Position numbers and translations under genes: made by a program. 41,217 bases of DNA, taken from Acidimicrobiaceae bacterium (GTDB lineage Bacteria; Actinomycetota; Acidimicrobiia; Acidimicrobiales; RAAP-2). The notes under the pieces are model-generated. The model ran no database searches. It was given only the letters and a program-made list of their open reading frames with translations, and was not told the origin of the DNA. The stretch is taken from NCBI GenBank assembly GCA_003152015.1, contig PLZF01000112.1:1-41217 (forward strand), read 5' to 3'. Within the stretch, counting starts at the first letter, position 1. Each line of letters begins with the position of its first letter. Positions 1-7,845 of the stretch are shown here, piece by piece.

Positions 1-185
1 CACTATCTCGTGGAACCGGACACCTCAGCGCCCACCCCTGACCAGGACTTTTGTACCTTGGTCCACCCCCGCTCCGAGATCCTGGTGGCAGCTTGGTGGC
101 AGTTGGTCTCCACCCGGTCGACTCTGGTGGACTCAGGTGGACCTGGGTTCTGGGAACTGGCGCATTCGCCGCCCTCATACTCGTC
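1..185. other. Leader of excisionase gene with short direct repeats
   Basis: No gene is recognised before the excisionase start. The 9-mer TGGTGGCAG occurs at 83 and 94 (11-bp period), and GGTGGAC occurs at 126 and 136 (10-bp period). Helically phased direct repeats next to xis/int genes resemble arm-type binding sites for excisionase or integrase. That role is inference only; no core attachment site was identified. Confidence 0.35.
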
Positions 186-518
186 ATGGAAAACAACATG
201 ACGAATCTGCGGCTGATTGCCGGCGGCGAACTGACCGGCGAGATCGCCGCCCGAACTAGCGACCTCCGACAGCGGTGCTCCGAACTCAATGACGAGATCG
301 GAGAACTCGCGGGTCTGGTGGTGCAACAGGCTTCGACGCCCGCTCCGACCGCTGTGCTGACCGTTGAGGAGTGTGTCCACGAATTGCGGGTGTCCCGCAG
401 TACCGTATTTGCGCTGCTGCGGTCCGGCAGCCTCCGCAGTTTTTGCGAGGGCCGTCGGCGGCTTGTTGCTCGGGTCGATTTGGAGGCACATATCCGAATG
501 GCCGTCGAGGCAAGTTGA
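186..518 (+). CDS. Excisionase-type helix-turn-helix DNA-binding protein
   Basis: A 110-residue protein. Residues 1-55 look helical and possibly coiled. The C-terminal part carries the compact MerR/excisionase-type fold seen in actinobacterial integrative elements (LTVEECVHELRVSRSTVFAL, then LRSGSLRSF and a basic RRRLVARVDLEAHI segment). Such proteins bind repeated sites near the element end and steer integrase toward excision, or act as a small repressor. Its stop overlaps the next start (TGATG at 516-520), implying translational coupling to the integrase. The start may be ATG 186 or ATG 198; a GGAAA sits just before the second. The family call is firm; the exact role is inferred. Confidence 0.75.
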   Translation: MENNMTNLRLIAGGELTGEIAARTSDLRQRCSELNDEIGELAGLVVQQASTPAPTAVLTVEECVHELRVSRSTVFALLRSGSLRSFCEGRRRLVARVDLEAHIRMAVEAS

Positions 519-1733
519 TGGCAGGCCGATCCGCCAACGGACGCTCGACCCTCTACGAAGGCAAAGGCGGTCGTTGGCACGGTCAGGTTTCGATGGGTCG
601 GGACATGAACGGCACCGCCGTCCGGCGGCATGTCTCCGGCAAAAACAAGTCACTGGTGACCAAGAAGGTGAAACTTTTGGAGGCCGAGCGCGATAGCGGC
701 AAGCCTGCCGCCCGCTCGAACCGAATAGCAGTTGGCGAGTGGCTGGCCGACTGGATCGCTGACAAACAAGCGTTACGTGGCCCTTAGCACTCTGCGTGGG
801 TATCGGACTGACCAACCGCACCTGAACCGAATAATCGGTGGTGTGCGTCTCTCGGACCTGACTCCGGCGCACATCGAACATCTCTGGCGCACGATGGCTG
901 CGGCCGATCGGCTGGCGACGATTCATCACTGCCGGCGGACCCTCTCGGCGGCCCTAAATGACGCAGTGGCGGCCGGGCTGCTCGCCCGCAACCCGGTGCC
1001 GTTAGCCAGGACTCCTCGGTATTCACCCGACGAGCCCGAGCCCTACACCGTGGCCGAAATGCGTCGGATCCTCGACGCCGCAGGGCGATTCCCCAACGGG
1101 GTGCTTTACATGGTCCTGGCGGCCACCGGAGCACGCCGGTCCGAGATCGTCGGCCTCCAATGGATGCACTTCCATCCAGGACCGCCTGGCGCCTTGAACC
1201 TCCGGCAACAGCTCCAGCGCGGGTACTGGCGGCACGGTTGCGCCGACCCGAGCCAGTGCCGGAAACGTGGCGTCGATTGCCCAGAGCGGGTCGGTTACGG
1301 CGGTCTCTCCATAGTGCCTCTGAAGACCGCCAAGAGCCGTCGCACGGTGGTCCTTCCGGCGTCGCTCACAGAAGAACTCTTGGCCCACCGGGCGACGCAG
1401 CAAACGGATCGTATTGCCGCCAGCGTTTGGGATAACCGGGACTGGATCTTTTGCCACCCGGCGTCGGGATCCCCGCTTGATCCGAGGGCGATTAGCCGAG
1501 GTTTCTCGGATCTGTGTAGGGCAGCGCAAGTCCCAGTCCGAAAGCTCCATACCCTGCGGCACAGTTTCGCCACCGTGCAGCTGACGGTCGGCGGCCAACC
1601 TCTCCATGTCGTCAGCCGGCAGTTGGGTCACTCATCGGCCCGTGTTACGTCGGGCACCTATGGACACGTCCTGGTGGCGCAGGATGAACTGGCAGCGGCC
1701 GAGACCGAGAGACTCCTGTTCGGCGATGGATGA
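518..1733 (+). pseudogene. Tyrosine site-specific integrase, frameshifted near 770
   Basis: A phage-type tyrosine recombinase that would integrate and excise the element carrying the upstream excisionase. It starts MAGRSANG at 518. The N-terminal arm-binding part (EGKGGRWHGQV, VGEWLADWIADKQ) runs in one frame until a stop near 786. The core-binding and catalytic parts continue one frame over from about 775 (YVALSTLRGYRTDQP). Catalytic residues are all visible in the second part: Arg in TGARRSEIVGLQW, Lys in TAKSRRTVVL, His-x-x-Arg in LHTLRHSFA, His in QLGHSS and Tyr in SGTYGHV. One base lost or gained in GACAAACAAGCG would restore a single protein. It is either inactivated or carries a sequencing indel; no convincing slippery site is present. 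Confidence 0.85.
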
Positions 1734-2052
1734 ACTCACCTCCGCCCAAACCGCCGCGTACGACAACGCCCTCAAGAACCTCGCCAACGCTCTCGTCCGG
1801 GTCTGGACCGTCTGCGAGGCTGCCGGGGTTGAAGCGGGAACCGGGATCCGCTTCGGCGGAAACCTACCCGAGGCCCTGTCCTACGCCCTCGGCTTGGCCG
1901 CCGTGGATCTCGACCTGGATCTGGACGACGCTGGCAATCCTGAGGATGCCGACTTCGCGGCTGGGGGCCTGGTTCGGCATCGGCCCGGCTCTTGGGAAGC
2001 GGTGCATGTCCGGGCTCTCGTGTTCCCGCCAGATCTGATCCCGCACATCTGA
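1726..2052 (+). CDS. Small acidic hypothetical protein overlapping integrase end
   Basis: A 108-residue protein starting MDELTSAQTAAYDN. It overlaps the integrase stop by 8 bases, so it is probably translated from the same message. It has an Ala/Leu-rich N-terminal half (NALVRVWTVCEAAG) and a strongly acidic middle (DLDLDLDDAGNPEDADF). No membrane segment or catalytic motif is seen, and I do not recognise the family. Its tight coupling to int suggests an accessory gene of the element, but this is inference. Confidence 0.55.
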   Translation: MDELTSAQTAAYDNALKNLANALVRVWTVCEAAGVEAGTGIRFGGNLPEALSYALGLAAVDLDLDLDDAGNPEDADFAAGGLVRHRPGSWEAVHVRALVFPPDLIPHI

Positions 2053-2116
2053 ATCTGATCTGAGCGAGGAGCACCATCCCGCCGCTCAACGCCGGTTAGT
2101 GCGTGTACCGGAGCCG

Positions 2117-2149
2117 CTATACCTCACTTACTCAGTAAGTGAGGTATAG
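2117..2149 (+). promoter_or_regulatory. Perfect 33-bp palindromic operator upstream of fic
   Basis: Two 16-bp arms, CTATACCTCACTTACT and its exact reverse complement, surround one central C. The repeat ends 7 bp before the fic start and covers the likely -10 box. A dimeric repressor bound here would block the promoter. The Fic protein has its own C-terminal winged-helix domain, so autoregulation is a natural hypothesis. Confidence 0.8.
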
Positions 2150-2150
2150 T
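2145..2150 (+). promoter_or_regulatory. Leaderless -10 box (TATAGT) of fic
   Basis: TATAGT ends 6 nt before the ATG at 2157, so transcription would begin at or next to the start codon. No Shine-Dalgarno sequence lies between. The same spacing recurs at several other starts in this window. The box lies inside the right arm of the palindrome. Confidence 0.6.
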
Positions 2151-2156
2151 TGAGTC

Positions 2157-3452
2157 ATGGCCACTCAGAACCGGAAACTGGCAGGATCGCCCCTCGGTGG
2201 CCGGATCGCGGGAAAATCCAACCCTGAGTTGGCCATCGACCTAGAGCTAACGACCGTCGGGGTCGAGGACCCTTGGCCAGCGGTGGGATGGGAAGAGGCC
2301 CATTGGGTACCCGACTCCCGTAACCAGTACAGCAACAGAGAACGCCAAATCCAGACCGGCCCCTACCAGCGAGCGGTCCCGGCTCACATCGCTGGCGTCG
2401 ACCTGGAAATCCCAGCGACCCTGGCCGCCGAGATCGAGGAGGCGAGCAACGAGATCGTCCGCTTCGATGCAGAGATGGGGCCGGAGCTGGAGCCTTATGG
2501 CGCTGTGCTGCTCCGGTCCGAGTCGGCAGCGTCCTCCCGGATCGAGCGCCTGACCGCATCGTCGCGCGCCATCGCAACCGCCGAGACCGGCGTCGACTCA
2601 TCGTCGAGTAACGCCAACGAGATCGTCGCCAACACCCGCACCATGCAAGCGGCCATCGACATGGCCGAGACCCTCGACGGCGATACCGTCCTGGCGATGC
2701 ACAGGACCCTCATGGCGACTGAACCGGACATCGCCGGAAAGTGGCGACACCAGCAGGTCTGGATTGGCCCGGGGCATGCTGGGCCTCGCATCGCCGACTT
2801 CGTTCCGCCTGCCAGCGATCGAGTGCCCGAACTGATGGAGGACCTGACCGCGTTCATGCGTCGGACCGACCTTCCTGTGCTGGCCCTAGCCGCAGCGGCA
2901 CATGCCCAGTTCGAGACTATCCATCCATTCGTCGATGGCAACGGGCGCACTGGCCGTGCCCTGGTCCACGCCGTCCTCCGGAATAGGGGGTTGACGGTCA
3001 ACTCGACGGTTCCGGTCTCGGCTGGCCTCCTTACCGACACGGACGCCTACTTCGATGCGCTCACCCGGTACCGCTCCGGGGAGGCGGAGCCCATCATCTC
3101 CATGATTTCGTCGGCAACCGTCCGGGCCGTCGCCAACGGGCGGGAGCTGGTCTCGGACTTGCGTTCGGTGCGTCAAGGTTGGGACAAGCGTCTTCGGGTC
3201 CGTAAGGGGGCTGATGCGTGGCGGCTGGCCGACATGCTCATCCGACAACCGGTCGTAACCAGCGACCTCATCACTCGCGAGCTGGGGGTCGGCCAGAACA
3301 ACGTCAACCGGGTGCTTCGCCCGTTCGAGGATGCCGGAATCCTGGTCGCCTCGGGGTCTGCGATCCGGGGACGGCGGGTGTGGCGGTCACCGGAGGTCCT
3401 GGCCGAGCTGGACGACTTCGCCGAGCGAGCTGGACGACGCTCCTACCGTTGA
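2157..3452 (+). CDS. Fic domain protein with C-terminal winged helix
   Basis: A 431-residue Fic-family protein; these usually transfer AMP (or another nucleotide phosphate) to hydroxyl groups of target proteins. The catalytic motif [12 protein letters not shown] is intact at about residues 256-267. A class II-type autoinhibitory motif, SSRIER, lies at about 126-131; it keeps the key Glu but has Arg where Gly or Asn is usual. After the Fic core, residues about 345-420 form a winged-helix DNA-binding domain ([20 protein letters not shown]). The architecture matches common free-standing bacterial Fic regulators. It is transcribed alone from a palindrome-covered leaderless promoter and lies next to integrase genes, so it may be cargo of the mobile element. 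Target protein unknown. Confidence 0.9.
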   Translation: MATQNRKLAGSPLGGRIAGKSNPELAIDLELTTVGVEDPWPAVGWEEAHWVPDSRNQYSNRERQIQTGPYQRAVPAHIAGVDLEIPATLAAEIEEASNEIVRFDAEMGPELEPYGAVLLRSESAASSRIERLTASSRAIATAETGVDSSSSNANEIVANTRTMQAAIDMAETLDGDTVLAMHRTLMATEPDIAGKWRHQQVWIGPGHAGPRIADFVPPASDRVPELMEDLTAFMRRTDLPVLALAAAAHAQFETIHPFVDGNGRTGRALVHAVLRNRGLTVNSTVPVSAGLLTDTDAYFDALTRYRSGEAEPIISMISSATVRAVANGRELVSDLRSVRQGWDKRLRVRKGADAWRLADMLIRQPVVTSDLITRELGVGQNNVNRVLRPFEDAGILVASGSAIRGRRVWRSPEVLAELDDFAERAGRRSYR

Positions 3453-3603
3453 GCCGGACGGCTCATCGCCAGGTTGTGCATCGCCCGATATCAAGCGCGC
3501 ACACCAACTTGCTATCGGGTCGGTGAAACCCCAGGATCCTTCGATGGCGACGTGGCGGGGATCGGCTCGGATGTGGCTATCGCCGATTGTGGTCTCGGTT
3601 CCA

Positions 3604-3780
3604 TCACCGATGGCTCTGCTGTGATGACTCCAGGGTGGGTTGACCCACATCGAGCATCCGCATGGCAACTGATTGAACCTCGATAGTCCGTTCGCGTTCG
3701 ATGGCAACTGCTTCAGCGACCTCAGCCCGCCGCCACCACCCGGCCATCTCGGTTTGCAGGCGCTCCAGGTCACTGATTAT
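3604..3780 (-). pseudogene. Truncated coiled-coil protein remnant
   Basis: About 58 codons of a Glu/Arg-rich helical sequence (SDLERLQTEMAGWWRRAEVA, then a further heptad-like stretch) end at a stop at 3604. Its 5' side is cut off where IS66 similarity begins at about 3781, so it is the tail of a gene broken by element insertion or rearrangement. I do not recognise the parent family. The 150 bases between fic and this stop hold nothing I can name. Confidence 0.4.
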
Positions 3781-4207
3781 GTGCTCGGTGTCGACTACCT
3801 CGGCATCGTCCAGGTCAGATTCACACGACGTGCACGAGGGTGGCGCGTGGTTGACCACCTTGTCGGGCTCTGAGACCTGGGCCAGGTGCTTGCCCGGGGC
3901 ACCGGGTTGCTTCCCCGCTTGCGGGGGCCGCTGCACGACGTTCGGCACGGGACGGTGCCGGAGGCTTGGTGAACCCTTCGGCAGAAGGCGGCATCGACGA
4001 GTTGCGAGGGTTGCGACCGAGGCGTTCTTCCAAGTCGGCCAGCTTCGACTCGAGCATCGCCACCTGGGCCCGCAGCAATGCGTTCCCGGACACAACTTGC
4101 TCGTAGGAGGGAGCATCGGGGGAGGGATCGCGGGTCGGAATTCCCCACGGTACGCGCGGTGTTCCCCCTGGTGGTGGATCAGGTGGTCAGGGGACCTGAA
4201 CAGTTAC
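3781..4207 (-). mobile_element. IS66-type element, 5' end and N-terminal transposase fragment
   Basis: Read on the minus strand, this begins with the terminal repeat GTAACTGTTCA at 4207 and continues into the start of an IS66-family transposase from about 4093 (LRAQVAMLESKLADLEERLG, then RNSSMPPSAEGFTKPP, typical of the IS66 N-terminus). After a frameshift near a G5 run at 3923-3927 it continues as the zinc-binding segment (PPSCTSCESDL). Similarity stops at VVDTEH, about residue 105, so more than three quarters of the transposase is missing. The matching 3' end of such an element, with the same terminal repeat, lies at 6863-7075 on the other strand. Confidence 0.8.
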
Positions 4208-4221
4208 GAACGGTATTGCGG

Positions 4222-5427
4222 CTAGCCGACATAGGGCCGTACCCTGCGCAGCTCCTGGCGGGCAATGGACTCACGGTGGACTGCATCGGGCCCATCCACG
4301 ATGCGGAGAGCCCGGGCCCACGCGTACAAATAGGCCAGTGGAGTGTCATCGCTGACTCCCTGGCCCCCGAACACTTCGATGGCCCGGTCGATGACCTGGG
4401 TGGCCATCGTAGGTGCCGCCACCTTGATAGCGGCGATCTCGATACGGGCCCCCTTAGCCCCGTATGTGTCGATCAGCCAGGCGGTCTTATATACCAATAG
4501 ACGGACCTGGTCGATGTCGATACGCGACCGGGCGATCAGGTCCCGTACCACCCCTTGGTCGGCCAGACGCTTCCCGAATGCTACGCGGTATTTCGCCCGG
4601 TCGACCATCAGGGCCATCGCACGCTCAGCCATGCCGATCGCACGCATCGCATGATGGACACGGCCGGGGCCGAGGCGCGCCTGGGCGATCATGAACCCGT
4701 CGCCCTCGCCCGCGAGACGATTGCTGGCTGGCACACGAACGTCGCGATACACGATCTCAGAATGTCCGTGTTGATCCTGATATCCGAAGATCGGTAGGTG
4801 CCGCTCGATGACCAGTCCCGGGGCATCTCGCGGCACTAGGATTATCGACTGTTGGCGATGCGTCTCCGCGGTCGGGTCGGTCTTGCCCATCGTGATGAAC
4901 ACCTGGCAGCGCTCGTCAGCCGCTCCGCTGATCCACCACTTACGGCCATTGATCAGATAGTCGTCACCATCGCGAACGATCTGGGTGGTGATGTTCGTGG
5001 CGTCCGAGGATGCCACGTCCGGCTCAGTCATCGCGAATGCTGAGCGGATCTCCCCGGCTAGCAACGGCTCCAGCCACTGTCGCTTCTGCTCAGCAGTGGC
5101 GAACAGGTGCAGCGTCTCCATATTGCCGCTATCCGGGGCTTGGCAATTGATTGCCTCGGGTGCGATGGTCGGCGACCATCCCGAAATCTCGGCCACCGCG
5201 GCATATTCCAGGTTCGACAGGCCGGACAGCTCGGGTAGGAAAAGGTTCCACAGGCCGCGCCTGCGGGCCGATGTCTTGAGGTCCTCGATCACAGGTGGAT
5301 GCTCGTGCTCTCCACGCTCGGCCAAGTAGGCGGCATACACCGGCTCGGCCGGGAAGATCTCGTCGCGCATAAAATCCCACATGGCAGCACTCAGCTCCTG
5401 CGCCTTTGGTGACAACTCAAAGTCCAT
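4222..5427 (-). CDS. Acyl-CoA dehydrogenase family protein, ACAD10/11-like
   Basis: A 401-residue FAD-dependent acyl-CoA dehydrogenase, which would make a trans-2-enoyl-CoA and pass electrons to ETF. The three-part fold is visible: N-terminal helical domain (residues 1-125), middle beta domain with FAMTEPDVASSDATN at about 130-145, and C-terminal helical domain with the nucleotide-contact motif VFGGQGVSDDTPLAY. Near the C-terminus the segment RIVDGPDAVH replaces the IYEGT-like region of MCAD, as in ACAD10/11-type enzymes, so the substrate may not be a simple medium-chain acyl-CoA. The start is supported by GAGAGGA 7 nt upstream. The gene ends 14 bp from an IS66 terminus but is intact, with no operon partner left. 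Confidence 0.88.
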   Translation of the reverse strand: MDFELSPKAQELSAAMWDFMRDEIFPAEPVYAAYLAERGEHEHPPVIEDLKTSARRRGLWNLFLPELSGLSNLEYAAVAEISGWSPTIAPEAINCQAPDSGNMETLHLFATAEQKRQWLEPLLAGEIRSAFAMTEPDVASSDATNITTQIVRDGDDYLINGRKWWISGAADERCQVFITMGKTDPTAETHRQQSIILVPRDAPGLVIERHLPIFGYQDQHGHSEIVYRDVRVPASNRLAGEGDGFMIAQARLGPGRVHHAMRAIGMAERAMALMVDRAKYRVAFGKRLADQGVVRDLIARSRIDIDQVRLLVYKTAWLIDTYGAKGARIEIAAIKVAAPTMATQVIDRAIEVFGGQGVSDDTPLAYLYAWARALRIVDGPDAVHRESIARQELRRVRPYVG

Positions 5428-5660
5428 GCCTCAATCCTCTCGTCGCAGCCTGACCACGCCCTCTTCGGCAATCCTCATTATCTCGCGATCTAGGCTCGGC
5501 CGAAGCCCTTCCCCGGTTTTCCTACTCTCCTACATGAAATGCCGCTGATCGACGGTCGTCGGCCGTCGTGCTCCACTCTCCTGGTCAAGCGGTTGCCGAC
5601 GGCATGCAGCCCACCCCGAAACAGCTCGCCACCACCCGAGACCGGTTAATCAAGAAAGGA
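5428..5660. other. Intergenic stretch; possible gene tail cut by the IS
   Basis: Mostly featureless. On the plus strand, 5604-5660 reads MQPTPKQLATTRDRLIKKGA in an open frame directly into the IS end. It resembles the C-terminal tail of bacterial ATPases that end in a helix-turn-helix-like segment. If real, the rve-type IS at 5661 inserted into that tail. Support is weak. Confidence 0.25.
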
Positions 5661-6862
5661 GCCCTGTGGGGCTCAAGAACCTCGATTCAGACGCTCCCAG
5701 CCGTATTCTCATGGGTCACGCCGCACGCTGGTATTCGTTGATCAGCACACCGAGGATCTGCTTCCGGTCGACCCGAGCGTCTATCGGCATCGTTGTTAGA
5801 TCGGTAGAGGAGTTCGGCGCGTCTGGTGGCCGTTGGCCCAGGGAACGGTGCGGTCGATGGCCGTTGTAGTGAGTCACATAGGTCGCGAGGACATCCCACA
5901 AGTGACGTTGGCCGACGACCAACAGTCGGTCCAAACACTCGCGACGTAGCGTCCCGATCCAACGTTCAGCGTAGGTATTTGCCCTGGGCGCCCGAGGGGG
6001 AGTCTTCAACACGGCTATTCCGGAACCGGCAAAGACGGCGTCGAAGCTGGCGGTGAACTTCGCATCCCGATCTCGGACCAAGAACCGAAACTTCTCGGTT
6101 CGATCGTCGAGGGCCATGAGGAAGTTGCGAGCCTGCTGGGTGACCCAGGCGCCGGTTGGGTAACGAGTCACGCCGAGGATGTGTACTCGGCGCGTGGCCA
6201 CCTCGATGACGAAGAAGACGTAGACGCGTCGCAGGAGCACTGTGTCGACGTGGGCGAAGTCACAGGCCAGCATGGACTTCGCTTGTATAGAGCAGAACTG
6301 CCGCCAGGTGGGACCGGAACGCCTTGGTGAGGGATCGATTCCGGCCCGATCCAAAATGTTCCACACTGTTGCGGCCGACACCTTGTAGCCGAGCCCGATG
6401 ATCTCCCCATGGATTCGTCGGTGGCCCCAGGTTGGGTTTTCTCGAGCCAGCCGCACAACGAGCTTGCGTATCACAACCGCTGTTGGCGGCCGACCGCCAT
6501 GGGGTACCCGAAGGCTCGGATAGGTCCAGTGGCTTGCCACCAGTTCGCGGTGCCAGCGCAGCAGCGTGGCCGGCGTCACGATCCTGGCATGCCACCGGCC
6601 CCTGGGGAGAAGTCGAGACAGTGCGGCGAGCACCAGTCGGTCTTTCGGCTCCAAGCGAGGACGCTTGATCTGACGACGCAACACTGCAACTTCATGGTGT
6701 AAGACGAGCAGCTCGACGTCCTTGGCGGCTCCACCGCGGCCTCGTAGGGCGATCAGGCCAAAGAGACGCTGGGCCAGCATGTAGACGATCGACAACAACA
6801 CGGCGTGATCCTCCCAGACGGCCTGCTGAGGGTCTAACTGAAGTTGTTGAGCCCCACAGGGC
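5661..6862 (-). mobile_element. Complete 1.2-kb insertion sequence, IS3/IS481-type (rve)
   Basis: The two ends are imperfect inverted repeats. The left end begins GCCCTGTGGGGCTCAA; the right end, read on the other strand, begins with the same 16 bases and continues AAC-TTC-like with scattered mismatches over about 31 bp. One transposase gene fills the interior. I see no clear target-site duplication: the flanks are AAGAAAGGA on the left and GCAACCG on the right. It abuts an IS66 3' fragment on its right side, so an older element was hit or rearranged. Confidence 0.85.
5716..6801 (-). CDS. rve integrase-core transposase of the 1.2-kb IS
   Basis: A 361-residue DDE transposase. Residues 1-130 hold N-terminal DNA-binding helices (LVLHHEVAVLRRQIKRPRLE; WGHRRIHGEIIGLGYKVS). 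The retroviral-integrase-like core follows, with its acidic triad visible as CDFAHVDTV, RDRDAKF and TYAERWIGTL. The closing segment YNGHRPHRSLGQRPP is typical. The reading frame is undamaged from start to stop, unlike the other transposases in this window, so this is likely the youngest insertion. A single full-length ORF argues for an IS481-like organisation rather than classical two-frame IS3, but I cannot assign the ISfinder group exactly. Confidence 0.88.
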   Translation of the reverse strand: MLLSIVYMLAQRLFGLIALRGRGGAAKDVELLVLHHEVAVLRRQIKRPRLEPKDRLVLAALSRLLPRGRWHARIVTPATLLRWHRELVASHWTYPSLRVPHGGRPPTAVVIRKLVVRLARENPTWGHRRIHGEIIGLGYKVSAATVWNILDRAGIDPSPRRSGPTWRQFCSIQAKSMLACDFAHVDTVLLRRVYVFFVIEVATRRVHILGVTRYPTGAWVTQQARNFLMALDDRTEKFRFLVRDRDAKFTASFDAVFAGSGIAVLKTPPRAPRANTYAERWIGTLRRECLDRLLVVGQRHLWDVLATYVTHYNGHRPHRSLGQRPPDAPNSSTDLTTMPIDARVDRKQILGVLINEYQRAA

Positions 6863-7075
6863 GCAACCGCATGGCTCGCGGTCCGCAGCTACCTCGCAAC
6901 CGTGATGAAGAACGGCGAGAACCCGCTCGGGGCGATGCAGCGTCTCATGGCCGCAGACCCGTGGATGCCGATTGCTCCCGACAGCGGTTGAGCGACACAA
7001 CGTGCCGGGCACTGCAATGCGGTCCCACCTGGTCTGGCCGGTTGCTGGGTCCACCCATCGGGGGTGAACAGTTAC
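6863..7075 (+). mobile_element. IS66-type element, C-terminal transposase fragment and 3' end
   Basis: 6864-6991 encodes the last ~40 residues of an IS66 transposase (VRSYLATVMKNGENPLGAMQ, then MAADPWMPIAPDSG and a stop). It is followed by the terminal repeat TGAACAGTTAC at 7065-7075, the exact complement of the end at 4207. The 5' side is replaced by the rve-type IS. Together with the 3781-4207 fragment it preserves both tips of one IS66-type element, now in opposite orientations. Confidence 0.75.
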
Positions 7076-7091
7076 GAAATATGCGGCACTG

Positions 7092-7116
7092 GGTTCTTAT
7101 TGTGTGACCCAAGGTC
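7092..7116 (+). repeat. 25-bp direct repeat, left copy, flanking TA cassette
   Basis: The segment starting GGTTCTTATTGTGTGACCC is repeated without mismatch at 7800-7824 in the same orientation. The pair brackets the toxin-antitoxin genes. It could be two ends of ISL3-like elements (an ISL3 transposase fragment follows the right copy) or a recombination footprint. Confidence 0.8.
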
Positions 7117-7197
7117 ACCCGAGTTGTTGACCTGCGCTTTCCTGAATCCGAATGGGATGGTGCGCGAACCATGCCAGAAAGCTTCCTGGATCACTTG

Positions 7198-7223
7198 CTT
7201 ACGAGTCGTATCTTTCGTAAGGT
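7198..7223 (+). promoter_or_regulatory. Toxin-antitoxin operator and leaderless promoter
   Basis: CTTACGA (7198-7204) and TCGTAAG (7215-7221) form an inverted repeat with a 10-nt spacer. TTGCTT at 7196 and TAAGGT at 7218-7223 fit -35 and -10 boxes 16 bp apart. The ATG follows 6 nt after the -10 box. YefM/Phd-type antitoxins usually bind such a repeat to repress their own operon, with the toxin as corepressor. Confidence 0.6.
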
Positions 7224-7229
7224 TAGTTC

Positions 7230-7478
7230 ATGACATCTATCGCAGCGAATGACGCACGCACCAATTGGTCCGTCATGCTCGACCAAGCTCGAATCGAACC
7301 TATAGAAATCACGAGACGAGGTCGTCCAGTCGGGGTTCTGGTGAGTCCAGAATTTTTCGAGCGTGCCGTAGACGCCCTTGAGGATGCCGAGGATCTTGCA
7401 GCAGCGCGAGCCGCAAAGGAATCCACTGAACCCACGATCTCACACGAAGAACTCATGCGCGAGTTGGGGCTCGCGTAG
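7230..7478 (+). CDS. Type II antitoxin, YefM/Phd family
   Basis: An 82-residue antitoxin. The N-terminal DNA-binding part (MTSIAANDARTNWSVMLDQA) and the beta hairpin TRRGRPVGVLVSPEFFE are diagnostic of the Phd/YefM fold. The C-terminal half is acidic and helical (ALEDAEDLAAARAAKE, ISHEELMRELGLA); this is the part that wraps and blocks the toxin. The gene abuts the toxin with no spacer (TAG then GTG). Expected behaviour from the family: neutralises the toxin and represses the operon through the upstream inverted repeat. Confidence 0.9.
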   Translation: MTSIAANDARTNWSVMLDQARIEPIEITRRGRPVGVLVSPEFFERAVDALEDAEDLAAARAAKESTEPTISHEELMRELGLA

Positions 7479-7742
7479 GTGGCGGATCGTTTTGAAATTG
7501 AATACACCGCACACGCCGCCAAGGCGATCCGAAAGCTCGATCGGACCGCACAAAGCCGCGTATTGAAAACGATCGAGATCCTCTCCGAAAATCCCCGGCC
7601 CCCTGCTGGAACGCAACTCGTTGGAGGCGATGGACAGTGGAGAGTTCGGACTGGTGACTATCGGATCATCTATGAGATCGACAAGGGACGACTCGTCGTG
7701 CTTGTTGTCAAGGTCGGTCACAGACGTGAGATCTATCGATGA
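7479..7742 (+). CDS. Type II toxin, RelE/ParE superfamily mRNA interferase
   Basis: An 87-residue toxin of the RelE fold. The characteristic central and C-terminal blocks are present: GDGQWRVRTGDYRIIYEID and VVLVVKVGHRREIYR, containing the Arg and Tyr residues typical of ribosome-dependent RNases of this group. The start is a GTG immediately after the antitoxin stop, so translation is coupled. Its family cleaves mRNA in the ribosomal A site. Both frames are clean, so the module looks functional within an otherwise decayed region. Confidence 0.9.
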   Translation: MADRFEIEYTAHAAKAIRKLDRTAQSRVLKTIEILSENPRPPAGTQLVGGDGQWRVRTGDYRIIYEIDKGRLVVLVVKVGHRREIYR

Positions 7743-7799
7743 GTTGTTCGTAAATCCGTCAGGCGAGTGCAATGCAGGGTCCGAGAATTTCAAGCGCCC

Positions 7800-7824
7800 G
7801 GTTCTTATTGTGTGACCCAAGGTC
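7800..7824 (+). repeat. 25-bp direct repeat, right copy, flanking TA cassette
   Basis: Identical to 7092-7116. It begins 57 bp after the toxin stop and is followed by CACCTCAGCGCC repeated at 7825 and 7837, then by an ISL3 transposase fragment. Confidence 0.8.
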
Positions 7825-7845
7825 CACCTCAGCGCCCACCTCAGC

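Noticed and set aside
760..790. Programmed frameshift in the integrase
   Set aside because: No slippery heptamer, stimulatory stem or upstream Shine-Dalgarno-like element is evident, and tyrosine integrases of this type are not known to use one.
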